Positions 25,646 to 34,494 of a stretch of DNA of 64,000 nucleotides are shown in pieces (positions within the stretch are counted from its first letter, which is position 1; every line of letters begins with the position of its first letter). The translations under genes were made by a program, and so were the position numbers. The stretch is from the NCBI GenBank assembly GCA_003343845.1, contig QAKK01000022.1:8465-72464 (forward strand), in the 5' to 3' direction. The stretch is from Oscillospiraceae bacterium. GTDB lineage: Bacteria > Bacillota > Clostridia > Oscillospirales > CAG-272. The notes below the pieces were generated by a model. It searched no databases, was not told where the DNA came from, and saw only the letters and a list, made by a program, of their open reading frames with translations.

Positions 25646-27463
25646 TCAGTTGTCGTCGCCGTCCAGCTTGAGCACCGCCATGAACGCCTCGGGCGAGACC
25701 TCGACCGAGCCGAGACGGCGCATCTTCTTTTTGCCCTCTTTCTGCTTTTCCAGCAGCTTTTTCTTGCGTGTGATGTCGCCGCCGTAGCACTTGGCAAGGA
25801 CGTCCTTGCGCATCGCCTTGACGGTCTCACGGGCAATGATGCGGTTGCCGATCGCCGCCTGGATCGGCACTTCAAAGAGCTGGCGCGGGATGTTGTCCTT
25901 CAGTTTTTCCGCAATTTTTCTGGCGCGGGCATATGCCTTGTCCTCATGCACGATGAAGGAGAGCGCGTCCACCTGTTCACCGTTGAGCAGGAAGTCAAGG
26001 CGTACGAGCTTCGACGGCACATATTCCGAGAACTCATAGTCAAGCGAGGCATAGCCCTTGCTGCGGCTCTTGAGCGCGTCAAAGAAATCATAAATGATCT
26101 CATTGAGCGGCAGGATATAGTGCAGCTCGACACGCTCGGTGTCGATATATTTCATGTCGATGAACGTGCCGCGCTTGTCCTGGCAAAGCTCCATGATGCC
26201 GCCGACAAACTCGGTGGGCGTAATAACCGACGCACGGACGACCGGTTCCGCCGCCTCGCGGATGGCATCGGGCGACGGGTAATTGGACGGATTGTCGATC
26301 ATACGGACGCTGCCGTCGTTCATGGTGATCTTATAGATAACGCCGGGCGCGGTGGTGATCAGATCGAGGTTGAACTCACGTTCCAGTCGTTCTTCAATGA
26401 TCTCCATGTGCAAAAGCCCGAGGAAGCCGCAGCGGAAGCCGAAACCGAGCGCCACCGAGGTCTCCGGCTCGAACAGGAGCGCCGCGTCGTTGAGCTGGAG
26501 TTTTTCCAGCGCGTCGCGCAGATCGCCGTAGCGTGCGCCGTCCGCCGGGTAAATGCCCGCATAGACCATCGGGTTGACCTTCTTGAAGCCTGGCAGCGGC
26601 TCGGTTGCCCCGCCCTCCGCAAGCGTGATCGTATCGCCCACGCGGGTGTCGCCGACATACTTGATGCTTGCCGTGATGTAGCCAACCTCGCCCGCCGAGA
26701 GCAACGCGCGCTTTTGCAGCCCGAACGGCTCCATACTGCCGACCTCGACCACGTCGAACTCCGCGCCTGTGCTCATCAGCTTGATGCGGTCGCCCGCCTT
26801 GACCGTGCCGTCCTTGACGCGGACATAGACGACCACGCCGAGGTAGCTGTCGTAATACGAGTCGAAGATGAGGCATTTGAGCGGCGCGTTTTCGTCGCCC
26901 TTGGGCGCGGGGATGTCACTGATGATCTTATCCATGACATCGCCGATGTTCAGCCCGGTCTTCGCCGACACGGCGGGGCAGCCCTCGGCAACAATGCCGA
27001 TGACATCCTCGATCTCGGCGCGCACCTTCTCCACGTCGGCGCTGGGCAGATCGATCTTGTTGATGACCGGGACGATCTCCAGGTTTGCATCCACAGCAAG
27101 GTAGGCATTTGCCAGCGTCTGCGCCTCGATGCCCTGCGTGGCGTCCACCACCAGCAGCGCGCCGTCGCAGGCGTTGAGGCTGCGGGAAACCTCATAGTTG
27201 AAGTCGACATGACCGGGCGTGTCGATCAGATTGAGCGTATAGACCTCGCCGTCCTTTGCGGTATAATCGAGTCGGACGGCGCGCGCCTTGATGGTGATGC
27301 CGCGCTCGCGTTCAAGATCCATGTTGTCGAGGAGCTGCTCCTCCATCTCGCGCGCCGAGACCGTGCGCGTATATTCGAGAATGCGGTCGGCAAGTGTAGA
27401 CTTGCCGTGGTCGATATGGGCAATGATTGAAAAATTGCGGATATGCTGTTGCTTGTCGCTCAC
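25646..27463 (-). CDS. lepA: Elongation factor 4 (LepA)
   Basis: 605 residues from a GTG at 27463. The start is chosen because GAAAGGATTTTCAAC precedes it, the family N-terminus (KQQHIRNFSIIAHIDHGKST) follows, and the promoter covers the upstream ATG of the longer frame. GTPase motifs are G1 AHIDHGKST (about 13-21), G3 DTPGH near 82 and G4 NKID near 136. Domains II-V and the LepA C-terminal domain are complete. It is a ribosome-associated GTPase that remodels stalled ribosomes. Followed by hemW. Confidence 0.96.
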   Translation of the reverse strand: MSDKQQHIRNFSIIAHIDHGKSTLADRILEYTRTVSAREMEEQLLDNMDLERERGITIKARAVRLDYTAKDGEVYTLNLIDTPGHVDFNYEVSRSLNACDGALLVVDATQGIEAQTLANAYLAVDANLEIVPVINKIDLPSADVEKVRAEIEDVIGIVAEGCPAVSAKTGLNIGDVMDKIISDIPAPKGDENAPLKCLIFDSYYDSYLGVVVYVRVKDGTVKAGDRIKLMSTGAEFDVVEVGSMEPFGLQKRALLSAGEVGYITASIKYVGDTRVGDTITLAEGGATEPLPGFKKVNPMVYAGIYPADGARYGDLRDALEKLQLNDAALLFEPETSVALGFGFRCGFLGLLHMEIIEERLEREFNLDLITTAPGVIYKITMNDGSVRMIDNPSNYPSPDAIREAAEPVVRASVITPTEFVGGIMELCQDKRGTFIDMKYIDTERVELHYILPLNEIIYDFFDALKSRSKGYASLDYEFSEYVPSKLVRLDFLLNGEQVDALSFIVHEDKAYARARKIAEKLKDNIPRQLFEVPIQAAIGNRIIARETVKAMRKDVLAKCYGGDITRKKKLLEKQKEGKKKMRRLGSVEVSPEAFMAVLKLDGDDN

Positions 27464-27506
27464 GTTGAAAATCCTTTCGGAGATGAAATCTGCAATATTT
27501 ATTATC

Positions 27507-27535
27507 AGTATACCAATTTTTCGCGCACAAATCAA
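27507..27535 (-). promoter_or_regulatory. Promoter of lepA-hemW
   Basis: Minus strand TTGATT (27535-27530), 17 bp, TATACT (27512-27507), 44 bp before the GTG start. Confidence 0.8.
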
Positions 27536-27630
27536 GTAGGCGACGGAGAAATCCGCGCGGCTTTACGGAAAATGCGTCCCTGCGACGCTGTGCTGCACGG
27601 CAAGCCTTTTCTCATTTTTTGAAAAAGGGC

Positions 27631-27659
27631 TTGACAAAAAACGAAAAGTTGTGTATACT
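27631..27659 (+). promoter_or_regulatory. Promoter of tRNA-Ser
   Basis: TTGACA, 17 bp, TATACT, 37 bp before the tRNA 5' end. Confidence 0.9.
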
Positions 27660-27695
27660 AACAGGGTACGTGACTGAAACACCATGCGTACAAAT

Positions 27696-27785
27696 GCAGA
27701 AGTACTCAAGTGGTGAAGAGGCGCCCCTGCTAAGGGTGTAGGTCGGGTAACCGGCGCGAGAGTTCAAATCTCTCCTTCTGCGCCA
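27696..27785 (+). tRNA. tRNA-Ser(GCU)
   Basis: 90 nt including an encoded CCA. Acceptor stem GCAGAAG/CTTCTGC with discriminator G, anticodon loop CTGCTAA giving anticodon GCU (reads AGC/AGU), a long variable arm as expected of a class II serine tRNA, and T-loop TTCAAAT. It is a single gene with its own consensus promoter and terminator. Confidence 0.97.
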
Positions 27786-27789
27786 AAGA

Positions 27790-27822
27790 AACCCCGCATA
27801 AACACAAGGTTTATGCGGGGTT
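27790..27822 (+). terminator. Terminator of tRNA-Ser
   Basis: AACCCCGCATAAAC-ACAAG-GTTTATGCGGGGTT followed by TCGCTTTTT. Confidence 0.85.
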
Positions 27823-27917
27823 TCGCTTTTTCAGGCAAAATGCAAAACGGGCGAAAACGGGTCAAAATCGGTACAAAAAGCAGTCAAGGCAGCCGCATTG
27901 CGGCTGCCTTGACGTTT

Positions 27918-28772
27918 TTATTCAAACAGTTTATCGGCGTCGATGTCGGAAAGGTCGTTCCGGTAAGCAGTGTTCTCCATCTGATAGATGAGACGGTCGC
28001 CGAGATATTTCTCGGCAGTGAGCAGTACGGCATTTTCAAATGAAAAGCTGTAGACCTCCCGCACGCCGGATGCCGTGGTGAAATCGAAGGTAAACACATT
28101 CTCACCCGTACCGCGCGCCGGTGTCAGCGCCAGCGAATAGCCGGTGATGCCGCCGCCGTAATCCGACGTACCGCCTTCCCCGAGCGTGCCGATCAACGCC
28201 GTAAGGTCACCGAGCGGCATGACACCCATGCGCTCGGCAAGCCGGATGCCGTCCGGCGTATCCGCACCTGCTTCCGCAGCCATGACCGTCAGATTCCGCG
28301 TATGGTCGGTGATCTCCACACTGCCCTCCCGGCAGACCGCCGTGGACAAAGCAATATCGTCCCGCGTTTCCCGCACCCACCAGTCCGCATCGCGCACGAC
28401 AACATCATAGCGTGTGGTGACCGATGCATTTCCGCTGCGGAGGGTAACGGTATAGGCACGGTAATATGCTGACGGGATCGGCATACTGCCGAGTGCCGCC
28501 GCATACTCCTCGCGTGCGATGGCAGGCGTCAGGGTGGTTTCCGCCGCCTCGGGGGCAATAGCCGCCGTCTGCGCCGGGCGCGCCGTAGTCTCCGCCGCGC
28601 CAAACCAGGCGGACAGCGAGGCGGGCGGACGGATGACGCCGAGCGAATACATGCCAAGCAGTGCAAGCACAGCGAAAACAAGCACGACCGACAAAAGAAG
28701 GGTCACACCGCGGGCACTGTAAAAGGTCTTACTGCCGCCCGTCCGATCCGGTTTCCGATTCGTCTTCTTCAC
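27918..28772 (-). CDS. Membrane-anchored extracytoplasmic protein of unknown function
   Basis: 284 residues. A basic N-terminus (1-22) and one membrane helix (about 24-48) lead to an outside domain. A Thr/Ala-rich linker (about 58-88) precedes a mostly beta domain (about 90-280) with phrases such as AYTVTLRSGNASVTTRYDVVV and YSFSFENAVLLTAEKYLGD. The alternating hydrophobic pattern resembles LolA/MucB-like lipid-binding sandwiches, but this is only an impression. It overlaps the tagO-like gene by 44 bp and is probably last in the aminotransferase-trpS-tagO transcript. Confidence 0.7.
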   Translation of the reverse strand: MKKTNRKPDRTGGSKTFYSARGVTLLLSVVLVFAVLALLGMYSLGVIRPPASLSAWFGAAETTARPAQTAAIAPEAAETTLTPAIAREEYAAALGSMPIPSAYYRAYTVTLRSGNASVTTRYDVVVRDADWWVRETRDDIALSTAVCREGSVEITDHTRNLTVMAAEAGADTPDGIRLAERMGVMPLGDLTALIGTLGEGGTSDYGGGITGYSLALTPARGTGENVFTFDFTTASGVREVYSFSFENAVLLTAEKYLGDRLIYQMENTAYRNDLSDIDADKLFE

Positions 28773-29979
28773 CTGTAGGCTCCTTTACCGGTTCTGCCGC
28801 AGCGGCATTTGCAGCCTTGGCAAGCTCCTTTTCTTCGGCTGCCGCCTCAGCGGCAGCCTCCTCGGGTGTGATGGAGGGAATCTCGCCGATCACATCCTCA
28901 AAGGTCTCGACCGGCGGCGCGACGCCCTCATCCTCATTGTAGATGCCGGAATGGATCCGCAGCTTCGGATTTCGCAGGATGAGAAAGGTCACAAAGAAGA
29001 TGGCAAGTCCGACAACCAGCATCAGCGCGCCGCCGCGCGTAGACTGCCCGGTGAGCATCACGGCGGAAATGCCGAGAATGGCGCAAACCGCATACAGGAT
29101 GCGCACGCTCTGCTTCTGCCCGAAGCCCATGTCGATCAGTCTGTGATGCAGATGTCCGCGATCCGGTGCAAACGGGCTCTTGCCGTGCGCAAGCCGACGC
29201 ACGACCGCAAAGAAGGTGTCGGCAAGCGGCAGCCCGAAAATGGACAGCGGGATAAAGAACGCGAGCACCATATCGCTCTTAAACACGCCGACGACCGAGA
29301 GGACCGACAGCGCATAACCGAGGAACAGTGCACCGGTATCGCCCATGAAAATGCGCGCCGGATTGGCGTTGAACGGCAGAAAGCCGAGGCAGGCGGCAGC
29401 GATCAGCGCCGTGATCAGGCAGTGCGCCACACTGCTGTCGGACAGCAGCATGGTGAGACAAAGCGAGATCGAGCTGATGGCGGAAACGCCGCAGGCAAGC
29501 CCGTCCAGCCCGTCAATGAAGTTGACCGCATTGGTCAGCCCCACGATCCAGAAAACCGTGATCGGAATCGCCCAGTTGCCGAAGGCAACGTACTTGCCGA
29601 AAAAGCAGATGTAGTCGATCGTCACGCCCTGCGAGACCGCAAAGAGCGCAGCTACAATCTGCACCGCCAGCTTAAGGAACGCATTGAGGCGATAGACATC
29701 ATCCAGAATGCCGAGCAGCACCAACGCGCTGCCCCCGATCAGGATGGTAACCAGCTCCCTGTCCAGCCGACAGAAACCGATTGATGTAATGAGAAACGCA
29801 AGAAAGATCGCAAGTCCGCCGATGCGCGGAATAGGCTTGTGATGCATCCGTCTGCCGTCGGTGGGCACGTCGATCGCCTTGATCTTGATGGCGAGGACGC
29901 GCACAAGCGGCGTCAGCGTATAGGCAAGCAGCGCGGCGCAGATGAGCGCGCAGGCGCTGTAGATCAGCGTGCTGTTCAT
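28729..29979 (-). CDS. tagO: Undecaprenyl-phosphate N-acetylglucosaminyl-1-phosphate transferase (TagO/WecA family)
   Basis: 416 residues with about ten membrane segments. MraY/WecA-family motifs are present: DVPTDGRRMHHKPIPRIGG near 37, the catalytic NFIDGLDGLACG near 153, FMGDTGALFLG near 210 and HHRLIDMG near 273. It starts a lipid-linked wall polymer by moving GlcNAc-1-phosphate (or a related sugar) onto undecaprenyl phosphate. An extra acidic Glu/Ala-rich cytoplasmic tail (about 350-416) is unusual. It lies 11 bp after trpS. The cps signalling triad at 33.7-36.1 kb may act on the same surface pathway, which is inference. Confidence 0.9.
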   Translation of the reverse strand: MNSTLIYSACALICAALLAYTLTPLVRVLAIKIKAIDVPTDGRRMHHKPIPRIGGLAIFLAFLITSIGFCRLDRELVTILIGGSALVLLGILDDVYRLNAFLKLAVQIVAALFAVSQGVTIDYICFFGKYVAFGNWAIPITVFWIVGLTNAVNFIDGLDGLACGVSAISSISLCLTMLLSDSSVAHCLITALIAAACLGFLPFNANPARIFMGDTGALFLGYALSVLSVVGVFKSDMVLAFFIPLSIFGLPLADTFFAVVRRLAHGKSPFAPDRGHLHHRLIDMGFGQKQSVRILYAVCAILGISAVMLTGQSTRGGALMLVVGLAIFFVTFLILRNPKLRIHSGIYNEDEGVAPPVETFEDVIGEIPSITPEEAAAEAAAEEKELAKAANAAAAEPVKEPTGEEDESETGSDGRQ

Positions 29980-29990
29980 ACTGTCACCGC

Positions 29991-30992
29991 TTACTTGACG
30001 GTCGTGAAGCCGACCTTGCGCTTGACCTTCGAGAGCGTCTTGCGCGCATAGTAGGCAGCCTCGTCCGCACCGTTTTTCATCACGGTCTCAAGATACGCCT
30101 TATCCGCCATGAGACGGTCAAACTCCTCACGCACGGGCGCAAGCTCGTCCGCGCAGACCTCGCCGACCGCCGCCTTGAAATCGCCGTAGCCCTTGCCGTC
30201 AAACTCGCGCTCGATCTCGTCAAAAGACTTGCCGGTGAAGCAGGAATAAATGGTCATGAGGTTGTTGATGCCGTCCTTGCCCTCGCCGAAGGCGACACGG
30301 GTATCCGAATCGGTGACGGCGCGCTTGAATTTGCGCACAATGTCGTCCTTTTTATCGAGAATGTAGACGACGGCATTGACATTTTCGTCCGACTTGGACA
30401 TTTTCTTTGTCGGATCGGCAAGCGACATGATCTTCTTGCCGCTCTTCGGAATATACCCATCCGGAATGGTGAAGGTCTCGCCGTACACGCCGTTGAAGCG
30501 AGCCGCAATGTCGCGGGTGATCTCGAGATGCTGCGACTGATCCACACCGACCGGCACGAGGTCGGTCTGGTACAGCAGAATATCCGCCGCCATCAGCGAG
30601 GGGTAGGTGAACAGACCTGCATTGACGTTGTCCGCATGCTTGGCGCTCTTGTCCTTGAACTGCGTCATGCGCGACAGCTCGCCGAACATGGTATAGCAGT
30701 TGAGCACCCAGGCAAGCTCGGCATGCGCGGGCACATGCGACTGTACATAAAGCGTATTCTTCTGCGGATCGAGGCCGCAAGCCATGTAGAGTGCCAGCGT
30801 CTCATAGGTGTGACGGCGCAGATCGGCAGGAACCTGCCGCACGGTGATGGCATGCATGTCTGCCACGCAGTAAAAGCACTTGTACTCGTCCGAAAACGTA
30901 TCAAAATTGCGCAGTGCGCCGAGGTAGTTTCCGATGGTGAGGTTGCCCGAGGGCTGCACACCGGAAAAGACCACTTTTTTTGTATCCAACAT
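29991..30992 (-). CDS. trpS: Tryptophanyl-tRNA synthetase
   Basis: 333 residues, the usual bacterial TrpRS length. The class I HIGH-type motif appears as QPSGNLTIGNYLGA (about 13-26) and the KMSKS loop as KKMSKSDE near 198. It charges tRNA-Trp. It starts 26 bp after the aminotransferase stop and has no T-box of its own in that gap. It runs straight into the tagO-like gene, so it is probably mid-operon. Confidence 0.96.
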   Translation of the reverse strand: MLDTKKVVFSGVQPSGNLTIGNYLGALRNFDTFSDEYKCFYCVADMHAITVRQVPADLRRHTYETLALYMACGLDPQKNTLYVQSHVPAHAELAWVLNCYTMFGELSRMTQFKDKSAKHADNVNAGLFTYPSLMAADILLYQTDLVPVGVDQSQHLEITRDIAARFNGVYGETFTIPDGYIPKSGKKIMSLADPTKKMSKSDENVNAVVYILDKKDDIVRKFKRAVTDSDTRVAFGEGKDGINNLMTIYSCFTGKSFDEIEREFDGKGYGDFKAAVGEVCADELAPVREEFDRLMADKAYLETVMKNGADEAAYYARKTLSKVKRKVGFTTVK

Positions 30993-31018
30993 GAGAAACG
31001 GTTTCCTTTCGTATTACA

Positions 31019-32221
31019 TCAAGCTCTGTGCATGTCGATATATTCCCTTGCGCAGTCGCCAAGGATCTCCACGCCGCGCACAATGTCCTCATCGGATGGG
31101 GTGGAATAATTCAGGCGGAAGGAGGGGGATATGCCGCTTGGGTCGGAGAGGAATGTTGCCCCCGGCACGACAGCGACCTTGCGCCCGACCAGCACTTTGG
31201 CAAAATCAGCGCTGTCCATGCCGCGCGGCAGCGTACACCAGACAAACAGACCGCCCTCGGGATGCGTAAACTCCACTTCCGCAGGCAGGCAGCTGCCGAG
31301 ACAATCCAGCATCAGTGCGCATTTGCGCCCGTACAGCGCACGAATCTCGGCGATGTGGGCATCCAGGTCATACTCGGTCATATACCGATAGCAGAGCATC
31401 TGAAAAAAGATGTTTGTATGCACATCCTCGCTTTGCTTGGCGACGACCATCTTTGTGATGATCTCTTCGGGCGCAGTGACATAGCCGACGCGCATTCCGG
31501 AGGAGAGGATCTTGGAAAACGACGAGCAATAGATCACGATGCCGTCCTCGTCAAAGGACTTGATCGTGGGTACATCCTCGCCGGCAAAGCGCAGCTCACC
31601 GTAAGGATTATCCTCGAGGATCACAACGCCGTATTTCTTGCAGAGGTCATAGACCGCGCGGCGGCGCTCCGTCGGCGTGGTAATGCCGGACGGATTCTGA
31701 AAGCTCGGGATGATATAGAGCAGCTTTGCGTTGTCGTGACGGCGCAGCTTATCCTCCAGATCGCCTGGAACAATGCCCTCATCATCACACTTCACGCCGA
31801 CCGGCACAGCGCCGTTGGAACGGAATGCGTTGAGCGCGCCGATGAAGCTCGGCTCCTCGCAGAGCACGACATCGCCCTCGTTGCAGAACGCCTTGCAGGC
31901 AAGCTCGATACCCTGCTGACCGCCCGAAACGACGATCGTGGAATCAAAGCCACGCCCGATTCCGAATTTTTTCTTCAGTCTGGCGGCGATCGCTTCACGC
32001 AGCGGCGGATAACCCTCGGTGATGCTGTATTGCAGCGCCGCCGTGGACTGCGTCCTGAAAATGTCGGCGGAGAGCGCTGCCAGTGCCTCTACCGGGAAGG
32101 ACTCGGGCGACGGATTGCCCGCCGCAAACGAAATGATGCTCGGGTCGGTCAGACTCTTGAAGATCTCCCGGATGGCAGACGGGCGCAGATTTGCCAGCTT
32201 GTCCGAAAATGAATAGTTCAT
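31019..32221 (-). CDS. PLP-dependent aminotransferase, class I/II (2-aminoadipate/aromatic type)
   Basis: 400 residues. Fold-type I features: ISFAAGNPSPESFP near 31-44, the PLP Asn/Asp segments PSFQNPSGIT near 165 and ILEDNPYGELRF near 200, the Schiff-base lysine in SSFSKILSSGMRVG near 235, and a C-terminal Arg in PSFRLNYS near 372. It resembles the LysN/MocR-derived aminotransferases that act on aromatic amino acids or aminoadipate, without the GntR DNA-binding domain. Substrate is uncertain. It is first in a run with trpS. Confidence 0.88.
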   Translation of the reverse strand: MNYSFSDKLANLRPSAIREIFKSLTDPSIISFAAGNPSPESFPVEALAALSADIFRTQSTAALQYSITEGYPPLREAIAARLKKKFGIGRGFDSTIVVSGGQQGIELACKAFCNEGDVVLCEEPSFIGALNAFRSNGAVPVGVKCDDEGIVPGDLEDKLRRHDNAKLLYIIPSFQNPSGITTPTERRRAVYDLCKKYGVVILEDNPYGELRFAGEDVPTIKSFDEDGIVIYCSSFSKILSSGMRVGYVTAPEEIITKMVVAKQSEDVHTNIFFQMLCYRYMTEYDLDAHIAEIRALYGRKCALMLDCLGSCLPAEVEFTHPEGGLFVWCTLPRGMDSADFAKVLVGRKVAVVPGATFLSDPSGISPSFRLNYSTPSDEDIVRGVEILGDCAREYIDMHRA

Positions 32222-32263
32222 GGTGTGTTCCTTCCGTCGGGCGGACGCTGCCGCCGAATTGCG

Positions 32264-32716
32264 TTATACCGGGATCTTGAAGATCAGCTTCTTTGAAGCG
32301 TCGGAATGAAGCTTGACCGACGGACGATGCGCGTCGCGGGGCTCCAAGAATGCAAACGAGCCGGTCTCAAGCGCGATCTCACTGACGTTCGCGCCTGCCT
32401 TCGGCACGGGGTGGCTGACGTCCTTCTCGGCGTCGTACTCTGCATCCTCAACCTCATCAATCGGAAGGTAGCCCATGCTCTCATCGCCCTCGATCAGATA
32501 CTGCAGGTCAATATACTTTCTGTGCGTCTCCCAGCGAGCCGCCTCACGGGTCTTGGGCGTGAAGGCATTGACGACGACACGGACGCCGTCGGCGATGTCG
32601 TACTTGCCCACTTCCAGCGCGTGAATATCGGTCTTTGCAAGGTAGTCGCAGACGACCTTGATCTTCTCGTTATAGGGGATGTAGAGTTTCAGGTTTTCGA
32701 TTCTGTCAGCAAACAT
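32264..32716 (-). CDS. YhcH/YjgK/YiaL-family protein
   Basis: 150 residues from ATG 32716 (AAGGAG six bases upstream). The pattern DGVRVVVNAFTPKTREAARWETHRKYIDLQYLIEGDE (given here in shortened sense: E-x-H-x-x-x-I-D-L-x-Y near 70-82) is the signature of this cupin family. The metal-binding His is also visible, and HRPSV occurs near 130. Members occur with sialic acid or uronate genes and may isomerise sugars. No such genes are adjacent here. Own promoter at 32767-32795. Confidence 0.88.
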   Translation of the reverse strand: MFADRIENLKLYIPYNEKIKVVCDYLAKTDIHALEVGKYDIADGVRVVVNAFTPKTREAARWETHRKYIDLQYLIEGDESMGYLPIDEVEDAEYDAEKDVSHPVPKAGANVSEIALETGSFAFLEPRDAHRPSVKLHSDASKKLIFKIPV

Positions 32717-32766
32717 GATATTCTCCTTCTGCGGCACTGCCGCAATCTGAATTTTTTACACCTATT

Positions 32767-32795
32767 ATTATACGCACAAGTCCGCACTTTTGCAA
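32767..32795 (-). promoter_or_regulatory. Promoter of the YhcH-like gene
   Basis: Minus strand TTGCAA (32795-32790), 17 bp, TATAAT (32772-32767), immediately after the stop of the upstream EamA gene. Confidence 0.85.
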
Positions 32796-32797
32796 GA

Positions 32798-33673
32798 CTA
32801 TTCTGCGGATTTTGCGGGCATGCGGGCATCAAGCACGCTGTACAGCGTGATGACGATCACGAGAAACGCGCCGCCGACCAGCGCAAAGGTTCCCGGCACG
32901 CCGCCGCCCGTGAGTGCGACCCACACGGGGTTGAGCAGCGGCTCGATCGCTGCAAGGACCGAACAGGTGACCGTGCTGCACCGTTTGCTTGCCAACGCAT
33001 ACAGAATATACGGGATGCCGAGCTGCACCACGCCGAGCAGGGCAAGAATGCCGATGCCGGTCAGGCTCCATGTATTCTCAGTGAACGCGGCAAACGGCAG
33101 ACCGACCGCCGCGCAGAACACATGCCCGAAGAGAATACCGCTCATCTTCTCTTCGCCCTTGGTATTGCCGACCGCCACAAACATGCCGCCCATAAACGCG
33201 CCTGCCGTGATGCCGAGCAGGTTGCCGACGAGCTTGCCCGCGTCGAGACTGTCAAAGAAGAAAAGCGAGATGCCGCCGAGCGTCAGCAGCACCGTGACAA
33301 CGTCCAGTGCACGCGGCTTTTTGTGCAGGAACAGAAACGAGAAAATCAGAATGAAGATCGGCGCGGTGTATTGCAGGACGATGGCGTTTGCCGCCGTGGT
33401 ATACTTGTTTGCCACGACAAAGCAGATAAAATCGCCGCACAGCAGAATGCCGCTGACGAGCGTATCGCGCGAAAAAATGATCTTTTGCTTTGTCAGCGCC
33501 ATATAGGCAAGGACGGTCAGCGCCGCAAACAGCGAACGTCCGCCCGCGATGACAAAGCCGTTCATGTCGAGCAGTCCGATGAACACGCCCGCGATGCTCC
33601 AGAGCACTGCGCAGACGACCATCTGACAGATGCCGATATTGCGGGACTGCATATTTTCTTTTGTGTTTTCCAT
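32798..33673 (-). CDS. EamA/DMT-family transporter
   Basis: 291 residues from ATG 33673, with about ten membrane segments in two repeats. Family phrases include AVLWSIAGVFIGLL near 20, ANAIVLQYTAPIFILIFSFLFLHKKP near 90-115 (in shortened form QYTAPIF) and SVLAAIEPLLNPVWV near 240, the conserved E-P near the ninth helix. Substrate unknown. It is separated from the cpsB-like gene by a hairpin at 33706-33733 and may be read from its own weak promoter or by readthrough. Confidence 0.88.
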   Translation of the reverse strand: MENTKENMQSRNIGICQMVVCAVLWSIAGVFIGLLDMNGFVIAGGRSLFAALTVLAYMALTKQKIIFSRDTLVSGILLCGDFICFVVANKYTTAANAIVLQYTAPIFILIFSFLFLHKKPRALDVVTVLLTLGGISLFFFDSLDAGKLVGNLLGITAGAFMGGMFVAVGNTKGEEKMSGILFGHVFCAAVGLPFAAFTENTWSLTGIGILALLGVVQLGIPYILYALASKRCSTVTCSVLAAIEPLLNPVWVALTGGGVPGTFALVGGAFLVIVITLYSVLDARMPAKSAE

Positions 33674-33705
33674 GAGTTTAGTCTCTTTCTTCTGCCTGAA
33701 TGCAA

Positions 33706-33733
33706 GTACAGGTACGGAAAACCGCACCTGTAC
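33706..33733. terminator. Hairpin between cpsB and the EamA gene
   Basis: GTACAGGTACGG-AAAA-CCGCACCTGTAC, 12-bp arms with one mismatch. No T-run follows on either strand, so it may be an RNA-processing or partial termination hairpin rather than a full terminator. Confidence 0.5.
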
Positions 33734-33747
33734 AAATCGGATGTCAA

Positions 33748-34494
33748 TTATCGTTTTACTGCGGGAGCAAGGATCAGCCGCTCCAGCAGTCCCTGCGCGT
33801 GCAGGCAGCTCCGGATCAGCGCCTGCGCCTTCTTGCAGGAGCTGTCAAGCAGACGCGGCTTCTCCGCCATACGGTCGCCGATCACGTTGAAGCGCGGCGG
33901 GCGCGAGGTCATATTGTGCGTATCGCTCCCCAGCACGACCGGAACGCCCATCGAGGCGATGCGGTCCAGCAGCGGCAGCATCTGCCGCTCGGCAAGCGTC
34001 TCCGCCGTGATCTGAAAGATCACGCGCGGAATCGCGGCAAGGCTGCGAATCTGCTCGGTCGTCAGCCCGTAGCGCTCCACATGCGCGATGACCGGCGTGA
34101 GCGAGTATTTGAAGATTGTATTTTCGATCGCGGGTACCGTCCAAGCGCCGAACGGTCTGTCCGGCAGCTCCAGAAGAATCACGTTGGAGTCGCCGTAGCA
34201 CATCCGGTTTGCCGATGCGTCGCACAGATTCTCATACAGCTGCACTTCCGCGCCGAGAATGACGCGCGTGTCGCCGTACAGCGTGTGCGCCTGCCGGTAT
34301 GCAGCTTCCCTACGAGCAAGGAAAGCATCCATATTCTCGCGCCACGGATAAAAATGGGGGGTGGCGCAAATCGTCGCCACCCCCTGTTTTTTCAACAGCT
34401 CGCACATCTTTGCCGATTCATCCATGCGATCGGTTCCGTCGAAATCCATGCCGGGTAATAGGTGGCAATGAAAATCTATGTAACGGTCCGTCAT
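33748..34494 (-). CDS. cpsB: Tyrosine-protein phosphatase of the PHP family (CpsB/YwqE/Wzb-like)
   Basis: 248 residues. The PHP metal-binding N-terminus is IDFHCHLLPGMDFDGTD (about 6-20), with further His/Asp sites in CATPHFYPW near 44, VIAHVERYG near 138 and VLGSDTHN near 200. It removes phosphate from the tyrosine cluster of the BY-kinase encoded just upstream, with which it overlaps by 4 bp. That sets the phosphorylation cycle controlling capsule or exopolysaccharide chain assembly. Confidence 0.93.
   Translation of the reverse strand: MTDRYIDFHCHLLPGMDFDGTDRMDESAKMCELLKKQGVATICATPHFYPWRENMDAFLARREAAYRQAHTLYGDTRVILGAEVQLYENLCDASANRMCYGDSNVILLELPDRPFGAWTVPAIENTIFKYSLTPVIAHVERYGLTTEQIRSLAAIPRVIFQITAETLAERQMLPLLDRIASMGVPVVLGSDTHNMTSRPPRFNVIGDRMAEKPRLLDSSCKKAQALIRSCLHAQGLLERLILAPAVKR

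Noticed and set aside
30300..30320. TCCGAATCGGTGA resembling the shared operator
   Set aside because: It is inside trpS coding sequence, breaks the symmetry on one side and is not near a promoter.
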